From: Pirellulales bacterium
Lineage (GTDB): Bacteria; Planctomycetota; Planctomycetia; Pirellulales; Lacipirellulaceae
Length of the DNA stretch: 64,000 bases
Direction of reading: 5' to 3'
Assembly: GCA_022841705.1 (NCBI GenBank)
Contig: JALHQZ010000002.1
Coordinates: forward strand, 310,001-374,000
Shown here: one piece after another, positions 22,809-32,300 of the stretch
Layout: every line of letters starts with the position of its first letter
Numbering within the stretch: the first letter of the stretch is position 1
The notes under the pieces: generated by a model
The model's database searches: none
The model's input: only the letters and a program-made list of their open reading frames with translations
What the model was told of the DNA's origin: nothing
Made by a program: the position numbers and the translations under genes

Positions 22809-25196
22809 TTACTTCGATTTAAGCGGAATCCGCAGCACCGTGAGTGAGTTGCCGGGGAACTGCCGTTTGAGCTGATTGCCTTCGAGGGTGAAGGTGCTCG
22901 ATTTGGGAGCCACGGCGGTCGGTTCTTCCAGAGAGTTCTCGGCCGTCGGCGTGTCAGCGGTGAGGACGATCTGCTCGACTTTGCGCCAACCATCGGACAA
23001 GCCCGGCAGGTTGAGCGTGGTTTCGGTTCCATTGCGTGTGGTGTTGACGACTTTGACGATCACTTCCTGCGCTTGCTCGTCGAGCGAGGCGCTGGCGAAG
23101 GTTTCGGCGATGCGTTGGCGGGCGCCTTTGACGTCATGGACCAGCTTGCCATCGAGGTAGCACTCAACGCGTTCACCAGTGCAGACCACCTTGATGTCGT
23201 ACCAGCGGCCCGTTTCGATTTGGCCGCGGTGCGGATCAACTTGCCCGCCCATTTCGAGCGCGTGTTGAGTGTTTCTCCAACCGCCGATGTTCCACCAAGT
23301 GCGATCGTCATCGCCTTGGATGTGGAACAGAATTAAGAAGCCCTCGCGGCCAGTGAGCTTGCGGGCTTTCAATTCCAGCGTGTAGTCGGTCCAGTTGCGG
23401 TCGCCGGCGAGAGCGCGGATGAACTCGCCTTCGACGGTTTGCTTCAGCGCGCCGTCCGCGACAGTCCATTTGCCGCCGAGTTGTGTCCAGTTTTTGGCGC
23501 CGTCAGCGAAGTTGTCTTCAAACAACACCTTGCCCGAGGGGTCGGTCACTTTGATGTCCTTATACTCGGCCTGGGTGTTCCAACAGCCAACGCCGATGCC
23601 GCCGCTGGGCGGATCGGAGACTTCGACCTTGGTTTCCACCTTGACCGGGAGCACTTTGTCGCCGCGATGTTGGCTGAACAGTTGCTGCACGTAATAGCCG
23701 GGAATGCCGTACACGCGATGGCTGTCGAAATTGATGAGGTCGGGGTTCCAGCGGCGGTGGTTCATGTTCACCAGCAGCGGCGCGTAGCACGCCATGCTGA
23801 CGACGTCCGAATTGCGTTCAACGCCGGTCATGAAGGCCGCCTCGCCAATGGCGGCGCGGAGGTTGCCCTGGCCACCGTTTCGCGTCACAGCGAACTCGCC
23901 CACGAAAATCTTGGGGCCACTGCGATCGTAATCGTCGTACCGATGCGCCTGCTCCATGAAGAACTCGGGCGTGTTGTAGTAGTGTTCGTCAACGACCTCG
24001 GGCGCGGGCGTGCGCGGGTAATCGCCCAGCCAGTGGTTGGCGATCAGCACAATTTCCGGATGCTTCGCCTTGAGCGCTTTGACGAACAGCGGCCAGCGTT
24101 CGTTGTAAGCCGGTCCGCCGTTTTCATTGCCGATTTCGACGTACTTCAGGTTGAACGGCTCGGGATGCCCCGCCGCGGCGCGCTGGGCGCCCCACACGGA
24201 ATCGACCGGGCCGTTAGCGTACTCGATCGCGTCGAGGGCATCCTGGACCCATTGGGCCATTTGCTCCATCGGCGTGACTTCTTTGTGCGACATGCCACAG
24301 TTCACGCAGAAGAGCGGCTCCGCGCCGAGGTCTTCCGCCAGTTGGAGATACTCGTGATAGCCCAGGCCATGCGTGGCGTTGTAACCCCAAATGTTGTAGA
24401 GGGGGGTGCGCTGCGAGACATCGCCAATGGTTTTCTTCCACTGGTACATGCGGGACATGTTTTCCCCTTCGACCCAGCAGCCGCCGGGGAAGCGGAAGAA
24501 CGATGGCTTGAGGCCATCGAGCATTTCGCAGAGGTCGGGGCGCAGGCCGTGGTTCTTCCAGGTGCTTTGCGGCAGGAGCGAGACCATGTCCAGAAACAAC
24601 TCGCCTTCGCATTCGCCGCTCAAGCGCAATTTCGCTTGCGGGTAATTCTTGGTGGCGGTAAGCGTGGCTTCGTACTTGCGCCACTGATCACTGCGGGGCG
24701 CGACGTTGGCTTCGGCGAGCACGTTCTCTCTGTCATCCACCAGTTGCACGGTCACGGGGCCTTGCAGGCGGCCGGTCGCGCGGGCCGACGTGCTGAACGC
24801 GAACTTTTCACCCGCGGCGACGTTCATTCCCCAGTAGCCGCCGTTCTCGAGGACAAACTTGCCGCGCGAATCGATCCGCAGCGCCTTGCGGTTCAGCGGG
24901 TTGAGCGGCATCGAGTCATCAATCGCCAGTTCGCAGCGGGCGTCGGAACCTTTGGCAAGGCTCCAGAACTCCGGCTCGGCAGCGTCTTCAAACGAGCGGT
25001 TGCGAACCTGCTCGGGATAGATGCCGCCGTCGGCGGAGAGGTTGATGTCCTCGAAGAAGATCCCCCACAGTTGTGGCGAGATGGCGTGGCCGGGCTGATT
25101 GACCTGGACTTCGATCGTACTTGCGGCAAATGCGTTCGCGGCCATGATGAAAGCACCAATACCTGCAGCCAATGGGCGAGACAACATCAGAAACAT
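22809..25196 (-). CDS. Exported alpha-L-arabinofuranosidase-like GH51 enzyme
   Basis: 795 residues from the ATG at 25196. A longer frame begins at 25253, but that codon overlaps a TATAAT promoter box, so the internal start is preferred. A signal peptide ends at ANAFAA. A carbohydrate-binding-like region (~45-200) precedes the catalytic barrel: FRFPGGCWVEG, then YVEIGNENGG with the acid/base Glu and IFVGEFAVT with the nucleophile Glu, both typical of GH51. Inserted near residue 550-700 is a LamG/DUF1080-like beta-sandwich (VLFEDNFADGAKNW..). The enzyme would release arabinose from arabinan or arabinoxylan outside the cytoplasm. Confidence 0.88.
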   Translation of the reverse strand: MFLMLSRPLAAGIGAFIMAANAFAASTIEVQVNQPGHAISPQLWGIFFEDINLSADGGIYPEQVRNRSFEDAAEPEFWSLAKGSDARCELAIDDSMPLNPLNRKALRIDSRGKFVLENGGYWGMNVAAGEKFAFSTSARATGRLQGPVTVQLVDDRENVLAEANVAPRSDQWRKYEATLTATKNYPQAKLRLSGECEGELFLDMVSLLPQSTWKNHGLRPDLCEMLDGLKPSFFRFPGGCWVEGENMSRMYQWKKTIGDVSQRTPLYNIWGYNATHGLGYHEYLQLAEDLGAEPLFCVNCGMSHKEVTPMEQMAQWVQDALDAIEYANGPVDSVWGAQRAAAGHPEPFNLKYVEIGNENGGPAYNERWPLFVKALKAKHPEIVLIANHWLGDYPRTPAPEVVDEHYYNTPEFFMEQAHRYDDYDRSGPKIFVGEFAVTRNGGQGNLRAAIGEAAFMTGVERNSDVVSMACYAPLLVNMNHRRWNPDLINFDSHRVYGIPGYYVQQLFSQHRGDKVLPVKVETKVEVSDPPSGGIGVGCWNTQAEYKDIKVTDPSGKVLFEDNFADGAKNWTQLGGKWTVADGALKQTVEGEFIRALAGDRNWTDYTLELKARKLTGREGFLILFHIQGDDDRTWWNIGGWRNTQHALEMGGQVDPHRGQIETGRWYDIKVVCTGERVECYLDGKLVHDVKGARQRIAETFASASLDEQAQEVIVKVVNTTRNGTETTLNLPGLSDGWRKVEQIVLTADTPTAENSLEEPTAVAPKSSTFTLEGNQLKRQFPGNSLTVLRIPLKSK

Positions 25197-25251
25197 CCCA
25201 GGTCGAGGAACGGATGGAGCGCGCCGAGCGACGCCGGCGGTGAAAAACGAC

Positions 25252-25279
25252 ATTATATTTAGAAAATCGGTTGTCGCAA
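25252..25279 (-). promoter_or_regulatory. Sigma-70-type promoter of the arabinofuranosidase gene
   Basis: On the minus strand a TTGCGA box (25274-25279), a 16-bp spacer and a perfect TATAAT box (25252-25257). The -10 box overlaps the first possible start codon at 25253, so transcription should begin downstream of it. Confidence 0.55.
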
Positions 25280-25486
25280 ACGGGCATCGCGCGACGCCAC
25301 ATGGTTGTCACCGCCGAGGATTGATAGGCCGAGCACGTCAATCGGCCGCGCCCACCCGAACGGCATGGCGTTTGCTGCTTGCCGCGTGCGGTTTTGCGAT
25401 GAGTAGTCTCCGTAACTCACTTCAACTTCGAAATCGCTCGGATCGCGATCACCTCGGTTTTAAACTGTCCAACCACCCCCTCGGTC

Positions 25487-26476
25487 ATGAAAGTCTTCCA
25501 CTGCTGCTGCGGCCAAGAGATCTTCTTCGAGAATACCTCCTGTGTGGCTTGTGCGCGGGAACTCGGCTGGTGCTCGGCGTGCCACGACCTCATCTCGCTC
25601 GACCAAGCGGGGCGCTGCCCGCACCAAGAGTGCCAACAAGCGCTCGAGCCGTGCGTCAATCGCACCGAGTATGGCGTGTGCAATGGGTTCGCGCTGCCGG
25701 AAGCATCGGAGGGTCTGTGCCAGTGGTGTGCGCGCACGACGCATTTCCCGGACCTGTCGATCCGCCCCAATTTGCCGCGGTGGCGGGATTTGGAACGCGC
25801 GAAACGGCGACTGCTATTTGAGCTGGACCTCTTGGGCATCGATGATGACTTCTTGAATGCCGACCCGCCGCTCAGCTTTCAGTTTTTGCTGAGCAGCACC
25901 GAGCATCCCGTGCTCACCGGCCACGCGGCGGGAGTGATCACCATCGAGGTGAAGGAAGCGGACTCGGTGCATCGCGAACGGATCCGCCGCAAGATGGGGG
26001 AGCCACAGCGCACGCTCATCGGCCACATGCGGCACGAAGTGAGCCATTACCTCGGCTTGCGACTGGCGGATAACGGCAATGCTCCGGAGTGCGTCGAGGT
26101 GTTTGGCGATCCCTCGGCGGTGGAGTATTCTGCAGCGCTTGCGCAGTACTACGAAACGGGCCCGGCCGCTGACTGGCAGGACAATTTCGTCAGCGAATAC
26201 GCCAGCAGTCATCCGTGGGAAGATTTTGCCGAGACCTGCGGGTTGTATTTGGACATGCGCGCAGTGCTGGGCACGCTTGCCGCCCGCAAAGCGATTGAGA
26301 AACCCAACGAACAAGAGATCAATTCACTGGTGAGCGCTTACGTGAACTACGGCGTGCTCTTGAACGAAGTCAACCGGGCGATGGGGCTGACCGATTTAGT
26401 CCCGGAAGTGATCGCCCCGCCAGTAGTTTGCAAGCTGCAGTACATTCACGAGTTGCTGAATTCTAAAGGGCCGTAG
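25487..26476 (+). CDS. Zinc-ribbon plus putative zinc metallopeptidase (Peptidase_Mx type)
   Basis: 329 residues. The N-terminal ~80 residues are cysteine-rich (CCCGQEIFFENTSCVACARELGWC, then CPHQEC, CQWCARTTHF), forming one or two zinc ribbons. Residues ~95-325 match the predicted zinc-peptidase family with HEVSHYLGLRL (HExxH-like: H-E-V-S-H) and a downstream ASSHPWEDFAETCGLYL block carrying a further Glu/His. No signal peptide, so cytoplasmic. The gene is divergent from the arabinofuranosidase. Substrate unknown. Confidence 0.85.
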   Translation: MKVFHCCCGQEIFFENTSCVACARELGWCSACHDLISLDQAGRCPHQECQQALEPCVNRTEYGVCNGFALPEASEGLCQWCARTTHFPDLSIRPNLPRWRDLERAKRRLLFELDLLGIDDDFLNADPPLSFQFLLSSTEHPVLTGHAAGVITIEVKEADSVHRERIRRKMGEPQRTLIGHMRHEVSHYLGLRLADNGNAPECVEVFGDPSAVEYSAALAQYYETGPAADWQDNFVSEYASSHPWEDFAETCGLYLDMRAVLGTLAARKAIEKPNEQEINSLVSAYVNYGVLLNEVNRAMGLTDLVPEVIAPPVVCKLQYIHELLNSKGP

Positions 26477-26575
26477 GTAGCGAGTGGCCCGCTCACCGGG
26501 CGTTGAGGACGGGTCAGCGGCACCAAAGAGTCGTGTCCTGCTGGGGCCCGTTCACGAGCCTCCACAACATCCGTT

Positions 26576-27748
26576 TCACTTCACCAAAAACTTCACGCAC
26601 ACCGCACTCGGCAAGCTCACTTCGTGCCCCGCAGGCGTTGGCATCCCACTCTCGGCGTCGAGCTTGAACACCATCACATTGCCAGATTCTTGATTTGCCG
26701 CGAGTAACCACTCGCCGCTGGGGTCGATGCCGAAGTTGCGTGGAATCTTGCCGCCGGTGGGGCAATGGCCGACCGCGGTGAGCTGGCCCGTCGCTTCATC
26801 CACGCTGAACACCGCGAGCGAGTTATGGCCACGGTTCGAGACGTACACGTGGCGGCCAGCCGGTGAGACAAGCGTCTCCGCAGTGGTGTTCCCTTCGACC
26901 TTGTGCGGCAAGGTGGACAGCTCTTGTTTCAACATCAGCACGCCACGTTCGGAGTCGTAGGCAAAAACCAGCACTGTGGAAGTGAGCTCGCCGTTGGCGT
27001 ACGCGAACTTGCCCGAGGGGTGAAACGCGAAGTGCCGCGGGCCAGAACCCGCGGGCACAGCAGTCGCGGGCGGATCATTGGGCGTGAGCTGTCCGTCAGC
27101 TCCGCCGAACTTGTAGACCATGATCTTGTCGATCCCCAAGTCGGCTGCGAACGCGAACTTGCCCGCCGGATCAAGATTGATCGAGTGTGCGTGCGGGCCC
27201 GTTTGCCGCTGCGGATGAACGCTCTGCCCGGTGTGCTGGACCACACAGCTCGGCGGGCTCAGTTGGCCATCGTCACCGATCGACGCCACGGCGACTTGTC
27301 CGCTGACGTAGTTGGCGATCAGCACGTTCCGGCCTGCGGGGTCGAGCGAAAGATGGCACGGTCCTTGGCCTCCCGAAGGTTGCATGTTCAGCAACTTCGG
27401 CACGCCCAACCCGTCCAGTGCAAAGGCTGCGACGGCGCCCATCGGGCGACCCGAGAACTCATCGGTCTCGCACACGGCATAGAGAAACTTCTGCGATGGG
27501 TGGAGCGCCAGAAACGACGGATTTGTAACGCCCGCGGCGCCGCCAATTTTGGTCAGCTCCCCGGTTAAGTGGTTGAGTCGAAAGACCTGAATACCTTCGG
27601 CCGGGGCTTTACAGTAGCTGCCGGTGTAGACGAGGCACGAGTCGGGGGGTAGGGGGCTCGCCTCGGCCGCGATGCTGCTCGCCGGCTGAAATGCGCTCAG
27701 CAACAGGCTTGCAAACAGGCAGAGTCGATCCACAGCGTTGGTTTTCAT
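26576..27748 (-). CDS. Exported lactonase, 6-phosphogluconolactonase-like (YbhE/Pgl beta-propeller family)
   Basis: 390 residues from the ATG at 27748, chosen because it starts a clear signal peptide (MKTNAVDRLCLFASLLLSAF..SIAAEA). The mature protein is a seven-bladed propeller with family blocks YTGSYCKAPAEGIQVFRL, NPSFLALHPSQKFLYAVCETD, GPHAHSINLDPAGKFAFAADLG, GPRHFAFHPSGKFAYANGEL and NFGIDPSGEWLLAANQ. Cytoplasmic relatives hydrolyse 6-phosphogluconolactone; an exported copy more likely acts on another sugar lactone. A truncated paralogue lies at 38941-39283. Confidence 0.88.
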   Translation of the reverse strand: MKTNAVDRLCLFASLLLSAFQPASSIAAEASPLPPDSCLVYTGSYCKAPAEGIQVFRLNHLTGELTKIGGAAGVTNPSFLALHPSQKFLYAVCETDEFSGRPMGAVAAFALDGLGVPKLLNMQPSGGQGPCHLSLDPAGRNVLIANYVSGQVAVASIGDDGQLSPPSCVVQHTGQSVHPQRQTGPHAHSINLDPAGKFAFAADLGIDKIMVYKFGGADGQLTPNDPPATAVPAGSGPRHFAFHPSGKFAYANGELTSTVLVFAYDSERGVLMLKQELSTLPHKVEGNTTAETLVSPAGRHVYVSNRGHNSLAVFSVDEATGQLTAVGHCPTGGKIPRNFGIDPSGEWLLAANQESGNVMVFKLDAESGMPTPAGHEVSLPSAVCVKFLVK

Positions 27749-28142
27749 TGGGGGGCAGGCAATCGGTGGGGCAGTTGACGAGGGAAAACACGGAGACACC
27801 CCGCGCGATTCGCACTGCGGATACGGAGGGGCCCGGTCGAACACTCAAGAGCAATATGGCCTGTTGGCCGATGAATCGGTAGCACCCTCTCCAGGCGGTA
27901 AGCGAGTATTTGTTGCCCCACGCGCGACACAAAGTCTTGCCCGAAATCCCCGGGTAGGGCCCCGGTGGGGTCGATATTCGGGCGTTCGCTGCTTTTCCCC
28001 CGGCGGCGCCCCGGGGCGATCGTCCGCTGGCCCTTGAGCACTCGTTGTCGTGCTAGTTTTTCCCGCTTCCCGTTTGCCGCCCCGTCAACCACAATAGAGC
28101 TTCAACCCTAGCCCCTGATCCCCAGCCCCCAGCCCCTCCCGC
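27749..28142. other. 394-bp divergent intergenic region lactonase/aroDE
   Basis: No gene recognised. Near its right end is a C-rich quasi-repeat of AGCCCCTGATCCCCAGCCCC type (28108-28139) directly before the aroDE start. Promoters for both divergent genes must be here but no clear boxes were found. Confidence 0.4.
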
Positions 28143-29630
28143 ATGATTTGCGTTAGCATCGGCCGCAGTCGTCATAAGCACATGCTCGCCGAGCACAAGC
28201 ATCTGGCGGAGCAAGGAGCGAAGCTCGTCGAGCTGCGGGTCGACTACATCTCCAGCCGGGTGAACATCCAGCGGCTTATCAAGGATCGCCCCTGCCCGGT
28301 GATCATCACCTGCCGCCGCGAGTCAGACGGCGGCAAGTACAGCGGCACGGAAGAGCAGCGGATCATGCTGCTGAAAGAAGCGATCGTCGCGGGGGTCGAT
28401 TATGTCGACATCGAGGACGACATCGCCGACCTGATCCGACGGTATGGCAAAACGCAGCGGATCATCAGCTATCACAACTTTCGCCATACGCCCGAGGACT
28501 TGCCAGCGCTGCGGCAAAAACTCGCGGCGCTTGATGCGGACATTGTGAAGATTGCCACGATGGCCCAACAGCCGCACGACAATGTGCGAATGCTGGAAAT
28601 GGTCCGCGGCGCCGAGAAGCCGACCGTTGGCATGTGCATGGGCGATATCGGCACGCCAAGCCGCATTTTGTGCGCGAAGTTTGGTTCGCCCTTCACCTAT
28701 GCGACGTTCCATCACGAACGGGCGCTGGCGCCGGGGCAACTGTCGTTTGAACAGATGATGGAGATCTATCGCTACCCACATATCTCGGCGGAGACGGAAG
28801 TCTACGGCGTGGTGGCCGACCCCGTGGCGCATAGCCTCAGCCCGCACATTCATAATGCGGCGTTCGCGGCCGAAGGACTGAATGCCGTGTACGTGCCATT
28901 CCGCGTGCCGGTGGATAATCTGGAACAATTCGTCGCGGACCTACCGAGGTTGGGCGTGAAGGGCCTCAGCGTCACCATTCCGCATAAAGAAGCGGTAGCG
29001 AAGTGCCTCACCAAAGTCGACCCGGCGGTCAAGGGGATCGCGGCGGTCAATACCGTGGTGCTGCGGAACGACCAAGTGATCGGTTACAACACCGACTACA
29101 AAGCGGCGATGGATTGCCTCGAAGGAGCGCTCGGCCGCATTGGCCAAACGCCCAGCCCGCTGGCCGATAAGCGCGTGTTGGTGCTGGGCGCTGGCGGGGT
29201 GTCGCGGGCTATCATGTACGGCCTGCAAAAACGTGGCGCGAAGACGGTGATCGCCAGCCGCACCCGCAGCCGGACCGAGCAACTGGCCAAGGAGTTTGGC
29301 GCCCGGGCGGTCGAGTGGAATGCTCGGCACATTTCGCAGGTGGATGTGATCATCAACGGCACGCCAATCGGCATGCACCCGAATGTCGATGAGTCGCCCT
29401 TCAACAAATCGTACCTCAAGCCCTCGATCACCGTGTTTGATACGGTTTACAATCCCGAATCCACGCTGCTAGTGAAGGAAGCCCGGGAGCATGGCTGCAA
29501 GGTGATCACCGGCGTGGAAATGTTCGTCAAACAAGCGGGGTTACAGTATCTGTTGTTCACCGGCAAGGAACCGCCGTACCAGGTGATGCGCGACGCGCTG
29601 AAGCGCGCGATTGGGCCGGTGAAGTTTTAG
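28143..29630 (+). CDS. aroDE: Fused type I 3-dehydroquinate dehydratase / shikimate 5-dehydrogenase
   Basis: 495 residues with two enzymes of the shikimate pathway in one chain. Residues ~1-215 are type I dehydroquinase: ELRVDYISS, ISYHNF with the catalytic His, DIVKIATMAQ with the Schiff-base Lys and GSPFTYATF. Residues ~220-495 are shikimate dehydrogenase: VVADPVAHSLSPHIHNAAF, VTIPHKEAV with the catalytic Lys, YNTDYKAAM and the NADP-binding GAGGVSRAIMYGL with SRTRSR. Such fusions are known in plants, chlamydiae and planctomycetes. AroK follows 8 bases later, so two to three successive steps are co-expressed. Confidence 0.95.
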   Translation: MICVSIGRSRHKHMLAEHKHLAEQGAKLVELRVDYISSRVNIQRLIKDRPCPVIITCRRESDGGKYSGTEEQRIMLLKEAIVAGVDYVDIEDDIADLIRRYGKTQRIISYHNFRHTPEDLPALRQKLAALDADIVKIATMAQQPHDNVRMLEMVRGAEKPTVGMCMGDIGTPSRILCAKFGSPFTYATFHHERALAPGQLSFEQMMEIYRYPHISAETEVYGVVADPVAHSLSPHIHNAAFAAEGLNAVYVPFRVPVDNLEQFVADLPRLGVKGLSVTIPHKEAVAKCLTKVDPAVKGIAAVNTVVLRNDQVIGYNTDYKAAMDCLEGALGRIGQTPSPLADKRVLVLGAGGVSRAIMYGLQKRGAKTVIASRTRSRTEQLAKEFGARAVEWNARHISQVDVIINGTPIGMHPNVDESPFNKSYLKPSITVFDTVYNPESTLLVKEAREHGCKVITGVEMFVKQAGLQYLLFTGKEPPYQVMRDALKRAIGPVKF

Positions 29631-29638
29631 CGCGTGAG

Positions 29639-30172
29639 ATGAAGGGAATGGACTCACGACTTTCGCTGATCGGTTACCGCGGCACGGGGAAGACGACCGT
29701 TGCGCGGCTTCTTGCGCGAGAATTGGGCTGGTCTGCTTTAGACGCCGATGAAGAACTCGAACGCCAAGCGGGGCGTTCGATTGCGGAGATCTTTGCGAGC
29801 GATGGCGAAGCGTTGTTTCGCGACCTCGAAGAAAAGGTTGTTGAAGAGTTGTGCGAGCTCCAGATGGTGGTGCTGAGTCTCGGTGGCGGCGCTGTGCTTC
29901 GCGCCGCCACTCGCTTGCGACTTAGCGCTGCCGGTCCAGTGATTTGGCTCACCGCGACGCCGGGCGTGCTTGCGGAGCGGCTCGCGCACGATCCTACAAC
30001 CGGTGCCCGGCGCCCAAACCTTACGGCTGCGGGGGGGCTAGCCGAAATCGAGCAGCTCCTCGCCGTGCGCGCGCCGCTGTACGCTGAATGTGCTACCTTT
30101 GCGGTTGACACCGACGCGCGCTCGCCGGAAGAGGTCGCGCAGGAAATTTTGTTGCGACTTCGTGCTTCGTAG
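29639..30172 (+). CDS. aroK: Shikimate kinase
   Basis: 177 residues, the normal size. Walker A is GYRGTGKTT (about residue 12), the shikimate-binding DADEELE near 35, GE.LFRDLE, the glycine-rich SLGGGAVL near 80 and a lid region with RRPNL. It phosphorylates shikimate to shikimate-3-phosphate. The gene begins 8 bases after aroDE; a second ATG 9 bases downstream is an alternative start. Confidence 0.93.
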   Translation: MKGMDSRLSLIGYRGTGKTTVARLLARELGWSALDADEELERQAGRSIAEIFASDGEALFRDLEEKVVEELCELQMVVLSLGGGAVLRAATRLRLSAAGPVIWLTATPGVLAERLAHDPTTGARRPNLTAAGGLAEIEQLLAVRAPLYAECATFAVDTDARSPEEVAQEILLRLRAS

Positions 30173-30198
30173 GCCAATCTCTGTAGGACTGCTTGCCA

Positions 30199-31551
30199 AT
30201 GGCTTGGCTGCTCACTGTTCGGCTGGAAGGACGCTTGGCGGTTGTGGCTATTGTGGGCCTGCTGCTCGGCACCTTTGTGAACTGGGCGACATACGCGTGG
30301 TCGTGGCATCAGCCGCTGGTTTCTCCGTGGCAGAAAGCGCCCGTGGGCGTGCGCCCGCGGAATTGGCTCGACCGCTTGCCGCTGATCGGTTGGCTCCGGT
30401 TGCGGCGTGACGCCGCCGTGGTGGGCCGCGGGTTTTGGATTCGGCCGCTGATCGTGGAACTCGCCAGCGCCATCGGCCTCGCCGCGCTCTACTGGTGGGA
30501 AGTCGATCAGTTGGGGCTGATTCGCAACCAGGCCCCACTGCCGACGCTCGATCTCACGCAGCTCGCGTTCGCGCTGCACTGGCAGTTCATCGCGCACACG
30601 GTGCTGGTGACGCTGATGCTCATCGCGAGTTTGATCGATCTCGACGAAACGTTTATTCCCGATGAAGTAACCGTGGTCGGCGCCCTGATTGGGCTTACTC
30701 TCTCCGCGTTCAGTCCACTGATGCACTTGCCCAATCTCGAAGAACGCGGGTTTAACCCGGCGGCGGGCCTGCAGTTGGTGCAGGCGAATGGCCGACCAGT
30801 GTTCGGTCAGAACGGGCTGCCGATTTGGCTGGAGCCCACGCAGATCGCCGCGCCAAATGGTTGGCCAGAGGTTTTTTACGGCAAGCTGGCACTCGCGGTC
30901 GGACTGGCGCTTTACTTCGCGTGGTGTTTGTCCATCACCACTCGCATCTGGCGGCCGAAACATTCGTGGGCCCGAAACTTTCAGGTCATCACCGCGCGGA
31001 TGCGGAAGGAGCTCATCACGCGACCGCTGCGAGAATTCACGCTTGCGGGTCTGACGGTGATTGTCGCCGTCTGGTGGTGGGGGCATTCGCACTGGGTGGG
31101 ACTATTCACCGCACTGGTGGGCCTCGCCGTGAGCGGCGGGTACGTGTGGGGCGTGCGGCTGATGAGCCGGTTGACGCTCGGGCGGGAAGCAATGGGCTTC
31201 GGCGACGTGACACTGATGTTCATGATCGGTACGTTTGTCGGCTGGCAAACCGGCCTCATGATTTTCTGGCTGGCCCCGCTGACCGCGGTGCTGATTGGCA
31301 TCGCCCAACTTGTGCTGCGCGGCGAGAAGGCGATTCCCTTCGGGCCGTTCTTATGTTTAGCGACCCTCCTGCTGATCGTGCGCTGGGCCGACGTGTGGCC
31401 GGCGCTCGAGTCCGCGTTCTACTTTCCGAAGCTGATTCCGGGGATCGCGCTGGTGAGTTTGCCCCTGATGGGGCTGTTGCTCTTTACCTGGCAGCTCATC
31501 AAGCGACTCCTCTTCGGCGCCGAGTCGGAGATCGCGGCCGAGGAGCCCTAA
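30199..31551 (+). CDS. Prepilin peptidase, A24 family (PilD/GspO-like)
   Basis: 450 residues with about eight membrane segments. The two catalytic aspartates of A24 peptidases are in ASLIDLDETFIPDEVT (about residue 152) and EAMGFGDVTLMFMIGTFVG (about residue 335). The usual N-terminal zinc-binding cysteine region is not evident, but LSWHQPL..RPRNWLDRLPLIGWL resembles its frame. It is longer than the ~280-residue standard, with a large loop between the two catalytic segments. It would cleave and methylate the G|F prepilin signals of the DUF1559 and Gsp pseudopilins seen in this window. A TTG 6 bases upstream is an alternative start. Confidence 0.88.
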   Translation: MAWLLTVRLEGRLAVVAIVGLLLGTFVNWATYAWSWHQPLVSPWQKAPVGVRPRNWLDRLPLIGWLRLRRDAAVVGRGFWIRPLIVELASAIGLAALYWWEVDQLGLIRNQAPLPTLDLTQLAFALHWQFIAHTVLVTLMLIASLIDLDETFIPDEVTVVGALIGLTLSAFSPLMHLPNLEERGFNPAAGLQLVQANGRPVFGQNGLPIWLEPTQIAAPNGWPEVFYGKLALAVGLALYFAWCLSITTRIWRPKHSWARNFQVITARMRKELITRPLREFTLAGLTVIVAVWWWGHSHWVGLFTALVGLAVSGGYVWGVRLMSRLTLGREAMGFGDVTLMFMIGTFVGWQTGLMIFWLAPLTAVLIGIAQLVLRGEKAIPFGPFLCLATLLLIVRWADVWPALESAFYFPKLIPGIALVSLPLMGLLLFTWQLIKRLLFGAESEIAAEEP

Positions 31552-31565
31552 ACAGGGTTTAAGCC

Positions 31566-32069
31566 ATGTCGCTGTGGCAGACGATCACCGATCCGCTTGC
31601 CAATCGAGCCACGCTCCAGCGCCGACGCTTCGGCGTGATTGAAACGCGCGGCGGGCGACTGGTGGCGTTCCATCTGCGGCCTTACCCGCTGCTGTTGTCG
31701 CGACGGGAAATCTGGCTGACGAGCGATGACTTTAACGCGGCCGGGCCCAACGACACTTGTCGGCTCTACTACAACCAGCCGCTGCGCGCGAGTCGGTATC
31801 TGGCGCTCAAGTACATCGAGACGACCGCCCACACCAGTTACGCCACCTTCCGCGCGGCGCTCACCACGCTCGACTGGCTCGCCGAAGTGAAGCGAAGCGA
31901 CGCACTCGTGTGCGAAGCGGCAAACGAACGGATCAGCGTGCGGCTGTTGAAGCGCTTCGGGTGGGAACCGCACGCAGAGCGCGTGCGCGGAAGGAATTAC
32001 ATCAAGCGGTTTTACGGGGTGTATCCCGGCGCGGCGTTGCCGATTGCTCTTGACACGCCCCGCCGCTAG
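31566..32069 (+). CDS. Conserved hypothetical protein, GNAT-like
   Basis: 167 residues. The C-terminal half (SDALVCEAANERISVRLLKRFGWEPHAERVRGRNYIKRFYG) resembles the end of GNAT acetyltransferases, where an N-x-x-S helix binds acyl-CoA. The N-terminal half lacks a clear acceptor motif. It follows the prepilin peptidase by 14 bases, probably in the same operon, but its target is unknown. Confidence 0.6.
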   Translation: MSLWQTITDPLANRATLQRRRFGVIETRGGRLVAFHLRPYPLLLSRREIWLTSDDFNAAGPNDTCRLYYNQPLRASRYLALKYIETTAHTSYATFRAALTTLDWLAEVKRSDALVCEAANERISVRLLKRFGWEPHAERVRGRNYIKRFYGVYPGAALPIALDTPRR

Positions 32070-32300
32070 CGTTGTGAAACTTGCAATGCCTTGGCAAATG
32101 TACACGTTTCTCTGGTGCGGCCTTCGGCGCCAGCAGTGAGAAATCGGCCGGTTTTCGCGATTTCCTACTTTTTTTGCGCGGCGCGCGAGCGATTGGCGCC
32201 GCTCGTGCGTAGAGTGTCTGCGGGCGGAACGGATCGCCCGCGCTTGGTGAACGACCGGAACCGTTCGCCCAACCCTCTTCAACCGTCAAAGGAGTGCGTC

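Noticed and set aside
22484..23032. Leftward frame of 182 codons overlapping the end of the arabinofuranosidase gene
   Set aside because: It overlaps a well-supported gene in another frame, is Arg/Ser/Pro-rich and has no family resemblance.
23439..25262. Rightward frame of 607 codons opposite the arabinofuranosidase gene
   Set aside because: Antisense shadow of a gene with clear catalytic motifs; no recognisable domain of its own.
29674..31092. Leftward frame of 472 codons opposite aroK and the prepilin peptidase
   Set aside because: It spans two real genes on the other strand and has a low-complexity Arg/Gln/His composition.
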